Of a DNA stretch of 32,642 nt, positions 25,801 to 32,642 are shown one piece after another. The stretch lies in the NCBI GenBank assembly GCA_017939795.1, contig JAGBAA010000057.1, positions 1-32,642 of the forward strand. The letters run 5' to 3'. This DNA comes from Thermoguttaceae bacterium. Lineage in GTDB: Bacteria; Planctomycetota; Planctomycetia; Pirellulales; Thermoguttaceae. The notes under the pieces were generated by a model. It was not told the DNA's origin, ran no database searches, and saw only the letters and a program-made list of their open reading frames with translations. The position numbers and the translations under genes are program-made. Numbering within the stretch: the stretch's first letter is position 1; each line of letters opens with the position of its first letter.

Positions 25801-28800
25801 AGACAGTGCGGGCAATCAGCTGAAACTGGAACTCTGTACGGAAACCGGTTCCGGACGGACCATCATCGCACAGGGAACGATCCAGGATTCCCAGCTGAAC
25901 GGCACGCGCATCACCGGGCTGAAAAATACGTCTGGCGGAAACGTCACGTACACGCTGCTCCTCTCAAATCCGGCCTCCTCAGGCACCCCCGCCGTCGATT
26001 TTGAACTTTCAGCACTGCGAAATGCCGTCTACGAATCGGAAGTCAATGATTTTTCCGGAACAGACCTTCGCGACACGACGGCCGTCGGAAATATTTCGCT
26101 GAAAGAAAATGTCCTTTTGGAAGAACTCCAGTTACCCTCCCTGACGGCAGACCAACTCACTTCCTTCGGGTCGGAAACCGTCATTTCCGGAGAGTTCGCC
26201 GCAATTTCCGGCAGGGATCATGCCGCCGTCTACCAGCTGAGAGCAGGGAAATGGGTCCCGACGCAGGTCATTTCCATCTCCGCAAACGACTTCATCCAAA
26301 GTATCGCGCTGGACGGCGAAACGCTCGTTTTGGGAACTGCCGAGGGGGTTCAGACCTACGCACTGGATACCGTTTCCGGTCTCTGGAAATTCAGTGGTTC
26401 ACTAACGCTTCCGGAAACCATTTCCGAGCGGGAATCGAAGTCCTTCGGTTACTCTACGGCACTTTACGGCGATACGCTCCTCGTTTCTGCGCCATTTGCC
26501 AGCGATGCAGACGGCAAGCTCCCGCAATGCGGTTCTGCGTTCCTCTTCACCAGGAATCAGGAAACCGGCACGTGGGAATTTACGCAGCAGATCCGCTCTG
26601 CGTCTGCTTCTATACTTTCAGGTTTCGGCTGCGATGTCGCCATGGACTCCGACACGATGGCGATCTTCTCCCTCTCGAACACCCTGAACCAGAGAAGTGT
26701 TCTCTCGATCTGGCAAAAAGCCGGTTCCGTGTGGCTCGAAACGGCTGTGCTGGAAACACCGAAACATTCCAGCTACTTTGCAGATCCCAACCTTCAGCTT
26801 TCGCAGGGACACATTTTCATCTCAAGCCTGGACAGCCAGATCTTCAATTACACACAGCAGGGTGGAACATGGAAACTCGCTCAAACCATCACGCCGGGCA
26901 ATCTGCTGCAGATCACGGACCTTTCCATCTCGGAAACCAGCGGTCTTCGTCTGGCTGCAGCCATTGCGGTCGGCACGAACACCTCCTTCATCCAGGAGTA
27001 CGCCTACACTGGAGAAGGATGGACCATGATGCACACCAACACGCTTTCGACTCCGGTGACCTCCGTTGCACTGGGAGCCGAAGTTTCTCTGGCTGCCATG
27101 GGAATCGTTTCGAATGAGCAGACGTCTCCCAAACTCGTGCAGTGGGGGAATCGCCAGGATTCCGATGCGTTCCGATTTACCGCCGACTCGGATTCTGTTC
27201 AGCTCTCGGTCAGGAAAGCAGACGGAAACGCATTCACCGGACAGTTTTTCCTCCTGGATGCCAACGGTACACTGCTCGGCAGCGCGAACCAGACCCAATT
27301 TTCAGGCCTGACCTCCGGTGCAGAATACACGATCCTGCTCGTACCGCAAACGGAAGGACAAAATGAACGCTACGTTCTGTCGGTCAGCAGTCTCAACACA
27401 CAGCCGAAAGCAGTCGCCGACGTTGGCGCGGGAGCACAGCTTTCTGCTCCGCTCTCGACCGTCACGCTCCAGCTTTCCGAAAACGCAGACATTTCCCGCC
27501 TCTGCACGGCAGATGCTTTGCGTATCGTCAGCATTCAGGATCCGTCCGTCATCCATACGGCCTCGCAGATCCGAATGAAAGAAGGAAACTGCGTAGAATT
27601 CACGTTCGATACGCCGGTCGAAGACGGGACCTGGAAACTCCAGCTTTCCGACTCCGCACTTTTCTCGATCTCCGGAGAAGCTTTTTCGCTCGCAGAAACC
27701 GCATTCTCGATCGACTCGATCCCGGCGGAGATCGTCGATTTTGAGATCGGCAGGACGGATGGAAAACCCAACGGCACCGTAAAGATCACGTTCTCCGAAA
27801 GCATCTTCAACGCTCAGATCGAACTGACCGGAATGCTCAACGGTTCCATTTCCTTCACGAAAGCCGAGATCTCCGGAAATGTCTTGACGCTCCAATACGA
27901 TGCCGCCAACCTTCCTGCCGATGCGTACACGCTCCAGCTCTTCCGATTCTGGGACCTTGCCGGAAATCTCACGGAAGTCACGGACGAAACGGGGATCCGC
28001 ACTTTCGGCATCACGGCACCGGAGGTTTCCACTCCGGCTCTGCTTCCTGAAAGTGCGTGGAATCGCGACGTAACGGACGGTTCCTTTGCCTTCACGGCCT
28101 ACCTGAACGGCTATGTTGAAATCGGTGCTCCGATCCGGTTCCAGGTCACTCTCAAACCTGGCGAAACACTCGATTTCCGCTATCCTCAGGATGAATTTGG
28201 ATCCGGGATCACGGCATCCTGGGAAGTCACCTCCTCGGATGCGTCCGGCACGACGGGCATCGTGACGGTCTCGGCAAACGGAAACGGGATGCTTGGCGAG
28301 CCCGGATCCGGCGGTACGGTCTTCGTGCTGACGCTCCTGCGAAATACCCAGGATGAAGTCTCCGAAGAAACCGCAGCTTCATCCGGTATGGAACTGACGT
28401 TCGCCTCCATTGAGGTTCCAGCTTCTGCGGACTCCGCCTCAACTTCTATTCGCCAGGCTACCGTCACGGGGAAACTCACCGCGCCTGGTGAGACTGATTC
28501 GTACCGGTTCACAGCTTCCGCGCTTGCACGGATCTCTGCAGCGGTCATGGGGATCTCCGGAAATGAATTCGTTCTGCGTCTCTACGAACTTCAGGACGGC
28601 GTCAAGACCAAAATCGCAGAAGCCGCCGCTTTCGACACAATGTCTGCCTGGCTTCAAAATATCGGAAACACGGCAAACGCTCCCCAGGAGTACATTCTGG
28701 AGGTCTCTTCGACGGCTTCCGCCATTTCCGGCACGGGGGAATATCGCCTGGCCGTCACGGAAAATGCCGTCTTCAACGGAACGACGAACAGCTCGATGGA

Positions 28801-31800
28801 AAATGCGGTCTCGCTTGACAAAAATTCGTCGGCGGTCGGGCACGTTTCCAGCGAGCACATCATGATGATCCCCTCCGACACCCGGCAGGCCATGAGCGGA
28901 AACTCGATTGCCGCGAATGACCGATTCCTTTTCGTCGGGATTCCCGGCGATTCGGAAAACGCCGATCTTGCCGGAAAAGTTCTCGTTTACGAATTTAATG
29001 GGCTGATCTGGGAAGAGATCGCGGTCCTGAAGGCAAATGATGCAGCAGAGGGAGACCTTTTCGGAACGACGCTGGCTCTCGACGGAAATACGCTCGCAGT
29101 TTCGGCCGTCAACACCCAAAACGCCAACGGCACCAAAGGCGCGGTCTACCTCTTTACGATCGAACCGAATGGAACCTTTACGCAGAGCATGAAGATCACC
29201 AATCCGACGGGAAACACCGATTTCGGAAGCATCATGGACTATGCCGACGGTCTCCTCGTTACGGGAACGCAGAACGTCAATTCGATCGCTTGCGTCTTCC
29301 GGATCTCGGGAACCACGTACCAGACCTACCCGCTGAACTCCTTCCTCGACATGTTGAACCCCGACACGACAAACTCCGGAAACCGCAGCTGGCCGGCATT
29401 GGGCTACTCGGTCGCGGCGGATGGCGATCTGATCGTTTTGGGAGCTCCTGGAACGGAATGTTTCCAACTCAATGGTACACTCTACCAGTCGCAAGGTGCG
29501 GCGTTCCTTTTCCGAATGACAGAAAACGGACTCTCGCTCCTTCAGGTCATGTCGAACAGCGATCCGTCAGACACTCTGCTCGGGTTCTCTGTCGCAGTCG
29601 ATGACGGCATCGTGACGGCATTGGCCGCTTCCTCATCCGGACAGGCGCTCTACACGACGGACCTGAACGGTCTCGACACACGAACGTTCCTGAACGGACA
29701 GACAGAAACTTCCTATTTCTACGAAAAGGCGCTGACGTTCGAAGACGGGATCCTCTCCGTCGCCGGGCAGTCCAAAGAAAACATCGCCTTCACGATGAAA
29801 ATGCAGGAAGACGGTTCATGGAAGATCCTGAACTCTTCCCAGCTGGAAGTCCTGGAAAATTCCAGCATCACGAACATTGCCTTCGGATCCGACTCCGCAT
29901 GGACCAACAGCACGCACTTCGTCAGCGACCCGAACGCTTACCTTTACTCGCTGACGGCAGGCATGGTCCATTCCTTTGACCATCAGAGCGACTTTTACCG
30001 GTTTACTGCGGAAGGAACGTCGATTTCCGTCCGCCTCACGGCCTCGAAACAAAACACGGAAACCGATTCCGAGCCCTTGATCACGGCACAGGTCCTCGAT
30101 AAGGCGGGCAATGTCTTCACCGGAACGCATTCCGAGGGAATCTGGAACTTCAGCGGTCTCGCTGCCGGTACGGAATATTTCCTCAGGTTGACCGCCGCTG
30201 AAAATACGGCCGTGGACTACGCCATGACCGTCGAGGGGATCGTGCAGTCCGAAAATACGCTGAAGGCGGAGACTTTCGAGATCTTCACGCCGTCCGGCAT
30301 CGCGGACATTTCGCAGACGCTCGACGGACGGATTACGAAAGTCACGCTTTCCTTCGGGGATGAAACACTTCGTGCTGACCGGCTTTCGGAGGAAAGCGTG
30401 TCTCTCTTCAACGGCAAAGCGTGGATCCACGCAGATGCGTACCAGCTTTCTTCAGACGGCCACTCCGTTACCTTCACGTTCGGAAGCGGTACCGTACTCT
30501 TCACGGCATCTCCCAAACTTCAGATCACCACGCTCGATTTCTGCACGCTTGAGGGGGCCGTCCTCAAACTTGACGGATTCGCTGCGGGAGAAAACGCCGA
30601 ATTCCAGCTGAATGTTTCGGAAACCTCGGTCTTACAGAAAATGAAAGCCACTACAGACTCGCTTCAGCTGATCTGGAATTTCGGTCAGGAAGTCACGGCA
30701 GGACAGAACACCTGGGAAGACGCCGTCTCGATCCGCTGGACGCCGACAGCCGGCAATGCACCGGAAGACGTCACGAGATCCGGAGTCTTCACGTATGCAG
30801 ACGGGATCCTGACGTGGACCTGGAGCAAAACGCCCGAGACGGGAGATCTTTTCTCCGTCTTCCTGGATGCCTCGCTCATCCACTCGGTCTCCGGCTCGCC
30901 GTTTGCGGGGCTGGAAGAGGCGGAAGACGGTACACTGGGGCTGAAGAAAGAATTCACGGTGAATCTGGACGCTTCCATGCAGACTCAGCTGATCGTACGG
31001 AAAACCTCCTCACTGGCCGACGCGGACGGCATTCCCGCAACGGCACCATCTGGAGAAAACTGGGTCCACGAATGGAACACCGTCTGGGTCGAGATCTGGG
31101 GCAGTGTCCTTTCAGTCAACGATTACGGTATCGCCCGATATGAGGCGCAGATCACGTACGATCCCACCCTCTTCAACCCGCTGGATGCCTCCGGAAACCC
31201 CGTCTTCCAGTTCGATTCCTCCCTCTTTTCCTCGGTCACCGTCACGAAGGTGGAAGAGCAGAACATCCTGAAGATCCAGGCAGAGGCTCGCGCCGATGTT
31301 GAAAACGCAGGAGCAGCCAATCTGGAAGGAAACGGCAGCCAGGCACTGATCGCGAGTATCTGCTTCACGCCTTCCGAAAAAGGCGGCGTTGCGAACATCT
31401 GGAAAGACGGCAATTATGTACCAACGCCCATGGGAACGGCATTCGTCGAAAATTCTCTTTCCGTCGAAGCCTCGAATGGTGCCCAGCTGACAGAAAACAC
31501 ACTCGAAAACGCCGGTGTGATGCCGAATGTCTACCCTGTCGTTTACGACCTGAACGATGACGGGCAGATCTCCATCGCGGACCTCGTCCGTTTCGCAAAG
31601 AACTATGGAAAGTCCAGTCAAAACATGGCCCCGGATCTTTGGAACTCCGTTGCGGTCTGTGATTTTGATTTGGATGGAGACATCAACATCACGGATCTTG
31701 TGCAGTTCGCGAAGAACTACGGCCGCGCACCCCAAAGTCCCCAGGAGATCTCCTTCAAATCGCAGCTTACCAAAAACTGGGGACCTGCCCTGCAGGCGGA

Positions 31801-32245
31801 AGCAGCACTGATGGTCTCGGAAGAATTCGGCATCCTGCCGACGTACGGTACTCCGGAAGTCTGCGAAAACACGGTCTCGACTGCGGACGTTTCCGCCATG
31901 CTTCCGAAAAATACCGAGGGATCCACTTTCGCATTCCTTCCCTCCGCCCCCGTGAAGTTCTCTTCCTTCGACACAAACGTGGCCCGAACGGACTGGACGG
32001 TCCTGCTCCCGTATCTCCGACAGGAAGAAATGGAAGCTCCCGCCTCGGCCGTTCCCGTCACCGATCCTTCGGTTTTGAATATGCCGCAGGTCCTGGATAA
32101 GATTTTCGCAGAAAAAGAAGAGGAAACCGAAGAATTCCGTATCTCGTTCGTCTCATCTCCGCAGGTCCAGGTCCTCACGATGACGGAAACGCTTTCCAAA
32201 ACGGATCCAGAACTTCTGGATTCCATTTTCGCTGATGAAGAATGA
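22805..32245 (+). CDS. Giant surface protein 2: LEPR-XLL-type N-terminus, three propeller/PPC blocks, cohesin-like and dockerin domains
   Basis: About 3146 residues from the ATG at 22805. This start puts LESLENRVMLS at residues 11-21, as in giant 1; an in-frame ATG at 22727 would add 26 residues without a better ribosome site. A PPC-like domain lies at about 180-280. FG-GAP-like propeller blades (FGSDILL, FGSKLAWD, FGASVSLCGNQLTVSSP) fill about 308-666, 1106-1454 and 2018-2396. Each is followed by a PPC-like domain (DTDRWQLNV, DSDAFRFTAD, QSDFYRFTAEG) and then Ig-like modules; an extra PPC-like unit starts at PGETDSYRFTAS. A cohesin-like domain (about 2725-2893) leads to two dockerin repeats (DLNDDGQISIAD from 2915; DFDLDGDINITD from 2953). 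The C-terminus has VLDKIF (3096-3101) and LLDSIF (3137-3142). It is probably a surface-located binding or scaffold protein; ligands are unknown. There is no hydrophobic signal sequence. Confidence 0.88.
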   Translation: MKSNKNRKLHLESLENRVMLSVNPVLPLQSVTPSGTQAVFGTQILELNANQTSEEIQINTQGLSSLSVFLISENGSRAELRAGGNIQQFNGRDAFSFNVENLDSIKFTLRNYSAQADKFTLLVSSFCEMENEMVSGRKSSDTLTDANAIQKLEFTRILTSGSNSASGTVQKSVTLGQLGETLDPATDRVDSYSFTASGGSANIQLHSMTGTSMTVELYDSSRKLLAVGTAADDFTTVLNSVALTAQTEYFLQVKLQDSTADKISPYALTVTENCTAGNDGLTPSPIVNDLGAAGLGIGKTEGTETSADSVLTQFAGESIRSFSVSGNRMAAVTFTRTDGVCDSAVLRLLEYENAQWTEIANTRFTANSSEIDLDTFGTVLAVCGDQIMAGTPENSSVLCFTRNENSLESTSITQPDLTADSGFGSDILLTNEWAFVSAPQNSMNGVDSGSVCVFKKTASGWTLAQTISGTTGAEFGSKLAWDAAGKRFCAASAGTQKLGIYEYSGSSWTLSSQIKGTDLADAFSAGTISDFARSLAFDDTALAFACKVNGTNCVRVYQWTQTESTGAWHAAAELVQDAMVHDFGASVSLCGNQLTVSSPTALNDSLENTGVVYLYRRTSNADGLSWGRIQTLQYDETGAFGRSAILSQNRLDVWDPMNHQIRTLTNFADTDRWQLNVTSTHEVTLNLTVQTPNAVLPVLEILAPDGSAVSTVQTTSTIGGIYTAAQYKFTPPAVGKYEITLYSADSTSTPYTLSVLDGDYLPDLSSEASVFVQANEIVVEYAQQILVSSLEDASAKLGNYDLEFKNMLDGNRIVWTVPANVPNGTWDLTVSGLETLRGTEISPFTLACTYEGILFVPMAPSAIPGSSIQQGSAVFSITDPSEPLRVAIPCEGAALEDLDFQVKASSDSMQLEISEPAYDEQLDAWVLTITSQTAGNVSIRAALHASLCSPDGTGDTLTFPSLGNAPIQEAALVGSLAAGETKEISVTLASGEEMNFMLADSAGNQLKLELCTETGSGRTIIAQGTIQDSQLNGTRITGLKNTSGGNVTYTLLLSNPASSGTPAVDFELSALRNAVYESEVNDFSGTDLRDTTAVGNISLKENVLLEELQLPSLTADQLTSFGSETVISGEFAAISGRDHAAVYQLRAGKWVPTQVISISANDFIQSIALDGETLVLGTAEGVQTYALDTVSGLWKFSGSLTLPETISERESKSFGYSTALYGDTLLVSAPFASDADGKLPQCGSAFLFTRNQETGTWEFTQQIRSASASILSGFGCDVAMDSDTMAIFSLSNTLNQRSVLSIWQKAGSVWLETAVLETPKHSSYFADPNLQLSQGHIFISSLDSQIFNYTQQGGTWKLAQTITPGNLLQITDLSISETSGLRLAAAIAVGTNTSFIQEYAYTGEGWTMMHTNTLSTPVTSVALGAEVSLAAMGIVSNEQTSPKLVQWGNRQDSDAFRFTADSDSVQLSVRKADGNAFTGQFFLLDANGTLLGSANQTQFSGLTSGAEYTILLVPQTEGQNERYVLSVSSLNTQPKAVADVGAGAQLSAPLSTVTLQLSENADISRLCTADALRIVSIQDPSVIHTASQIRMKEGNCVEFTFDTPVEDGTWKLQLSDSALFSISGEAFSLAETAFSIDSIPAEIVDFEIGRTDGKPNGTVKITFSESIFNAQIELTGMLNGSISFTKAEISGNVLTLQYDAANLPADAYTLQLFRFWDLAGNLTEVTDETGIRTFGITAPEVSTPALLPESAWNRDVTDGSFAFTAYLNGYVEIGAPIRFQVTLKPGETLDFRYPQDEFGSGITASWEVTSSDASGTTGIVTVSANGNGMLGEPGSGGTVFVLTLLRNTQDEVSEETAASSGMELTFASIEVPASADSASTSIRQATVTGKLTAPGETDSYRFTASALARISAAVMGISGNEFVLRLYELQDGVKTKIAEAAAFDTMSAWLQNIGNTANAPQEYILEVSSTASAISGTGEYRLAVTENAVFNGTTNSSMENAVSLDKNSSAVGHVSSEHIMMIPSDTRQAMSGNSIAANDRFLFVGIPGDSENADLAGKVLVYEFNGLIWEEIAVLKANDAAEGDLFGTTLALDGNTLAVSAVNTQNANGTKGAVYLFTIEPNGTFTQSMKITNPTGNTDFGSIMDYADGLLVTGTQNVNSIACVFRISGTTYQTYPLNSFLDMLNPDTTNSGNRSWPALGYSVAADGDLIVLGAPGTECFQLNGTLYQSQGAAFLFRMTENGLSLLQVMSNSDPSDTLLGFSVAVDDGIVTALAASSSGQALYTTDLNGLDTRTFLNGQTETSYFYEKALTFEDGILSVAGQSKENIAFTMKMQEDGSWKILNSSQLEVLENSSITNIAFGSDSAWTNSTHFVSDPNAYLYSLTAGMVHSFDHQSDFYRFTAEGTSISVRLTASKQNTETDSEPLITAQVLDKAGNVFTGTHSEGIWNFSGLAAGTEYFLRLTAAENTAVDYAMTVEGIVQSENTLKAETFEIFTPSGIADISQTLDGRITKVTLSFGDETLRADRLSEESVSLFNGKAWIHADAYQLSSDGHSVTFTFGSGTVLFTASPKLQITTLDFCTLEGAVLKLDGFAAGENAEFQLNVSETSVLQKMKATTDSLQLIWNFGQEVTAGQNTWEDAVSIRWTPTAGNAPEDVTRSGVFTYADGILTWTWSKTPETGDLFSVFLDASLIHSVSGSPFAGLEEAEDGTLGLKKEFTVNLDASMQTQLIVRKTSSLADADGIPATAPSGENWVHEWNTVWVEIWGSVLSVNDYGIARYEAQITYDPTLFNPLDASGNPVFQFDSSLFSSVTVTKVEEQNILKIQAEARADVENAGAANLEGNGSQALIASICFTPSEKGGVANIWKDGNYVPTPMGTAFVENSLSVEASNGAQLTENTLENAGVMPNVYPVVYDLNDDGQISIADLVRFAKNYGKSSQNMAPDLWNSVAVCDFDLDGDINITDLVQFAKNYGRAPQSPQEISFKSQLTKNWGPALQAEAALMVSEEFGILPTYGTPEVCENTVSTADVSAMLPKNTEGSTFAFLPSAPVKFSSFDTNVARTDWTVLLPYLRQEEMEAPASAVPVTDPSVLNMPQVLDKIFAEKEEETEEFRISFVSSPQVQVLTMTETLSKTDPELLDSIFADEE

Positions 32246-32289
32246 CCGCAACGCAGAGTGACCGTTAAACACTCGGTCTTTCGATCTTC

Positions 32290-32328
32290 ACTCCGGCAAA
32301 TATTTTTCACGCATTTGCCGGAGTTTTT
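32290..32328 (+). terminator. Intrinsic terminator after giant protein 2
   Basis: ACTCCGGCAAAT (32290-32301) pairs perfectly over 12 bases with ATTTGCCGGAGT (32313-32324), with an 11-base loop, followed by T4. Confidence 0.9.
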
Positions 32329-32334
32329 ATTTTT

Positions 32335-32383
32335 AAACCAAAACCGTTCGAGACGTCAACTTCCTTTTTGATGTCCCGAACGG
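32335..32383 (-). terminator. Minus-strand terminator of the LexA-like gene
   Basis: Arms 32344-32358 and 32369-32383 match over 15 bases with one mismatch and one G-U pair around a ten-base loop. On the minus strand the stem is followed by TTTTGGTTT (32343-32335). It lies 34 bases after the stop codon of the regulator. Confidence 0.75.
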
Positions 32384-32416
32384 TCTGCATCGGCATGAAA
32401 ATCCCGTCAGAAAAAC

Positions 32417-32642
32417 TCACTCCCGTCCCGGAAGGGCACGATAAAAATTTTCCGGATCCAGGAAAAAGATCTCCGTCCCGTCTTCAAGATAGTAGTGTTT
32501 CTTTCGGCCTCGGCGTTCGATGAGGATGATGGAGCGTGCTTTTTCCGTGTATCGCCGAATGTACCCTTTCGCCTCGAGCGTCTGAAGATGCCGCAGCACT
32601 CCGTTCGGGGACGAAACCCCGATCCCCAGCGCGATCTCACGA
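32417..32642 (-). CDS. LexA-type winged-helix DNA-binding protein without peptidase domain (5' partial)
   Basis: The gene enters from the right edge; about 74 C-terminal residues are visible. The sequence REIALGIGVSSPNGVLRHL, then QTLEAKGYIRRYTEKARSI, has the pattern of the LexA N-terminal winged helix (recognition helix SSPNGVLRHLQTLEAKGYI, wing RRYTEKARSIIL). After this only about 30 residues remain (RRGRKKHYYLEDGTEIFFLDPENFYRAL) before the stop, so the S24 autopeptidase domain of true LexA is absent. It may be a stand-alone repressor. The ending FLDPENFYRAL is not a recognised domain. Confidence 0.7.
   Translation of the reverse strand, partial: REIALGIGVSSPNGVLRHLQTLEAKGYIRRYTEKARSIILIERRGRKKHYYLEDGTEIFFLDPENFYRALPGRE

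Noticed and set aside
12519..32245. Cellulosome gene cluster
   Set aside because: Dockerin and cohesin-like modules are present, but there is no glycoside hydrolase, cellulose-binding module or separate scaffoldin in the window.

Overview
The window looks like a piece of a Planctomycetota chromosome, probably the Pirellulales side. This rests on lineage hallmarks: a DUF1559 protein with a prepilin-type N-terminus, the short basic PVC signature protein, a YTV-type envelope protein, a Cys-linker OmpL-like porin, and two giant surface proteins that start with an LESLEERQMLS-type motif and carry type I dockerin repeats. No rRNA, tRNA, IS element, phage gene or CRISPR array was seen. No species can be named from sequence alone.

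Left part (1-9756). An acidic, repeat-bearing protein with a degenerate thioredoxin-like domain (its 5' end is outside the window) is followed by a YggU/DUF167 protein. Next are the PVC signature protein as a compact promoter-gene-terminator unit, the DUF1559 protein, and a Nudix hydrolase that converges on a COG3950-like AAA ATPase. The ATPase is divergent from the YTV envelope protein, and a BRCT/MerR/TPR protein follows that gene behind a hairpin terminator.

Middle (9854-12518). An outer-membrane beta-barrel protein lies on the minus strand, with a six-copy 18-bp repeat and a Cys-rich linker. Upstream of it is a 712-bp stretch with no convincing gene.

Right part (12519-32642). Two consecutive giant genes on the plus strand encode proteins of 3326 and about 3146 residues and fill 60 percent of the window. 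Both begin with a short basic segment and the planctomycete N-terminal motif instead of a normal Sec signal, continue with thousands of residues of beta-rich modules, and have a cohesin-like domain next to a dockerin pair near the C-terminus. Both end with an acidic tail holding an L-L/V-D-x-I-F motif. The first also has an EF-hand pair, cadherin-like modules and a metzincin-like domain; the second has three propeller-plus-PPC blocks. The window closes with a partial minus-strand regulator that resembles the LexA DNA-binding domain without a peptidase.

The overall theme is cell-envelope and surface construction: porin, YTV wall-type protein, prepilin-like DUF1559 protein and two giant adhesin or scaffold-like proteins. 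Several genes have recognisable sigma70-type promoters, some preceded by A/T tracts in helical phase, and most transcription units end in clear intrinsic terminators. The most unusual content is the pair of giant proteins with matching N- and C-terminal signatures and cohesin-like plus dockerin modules in one chain.
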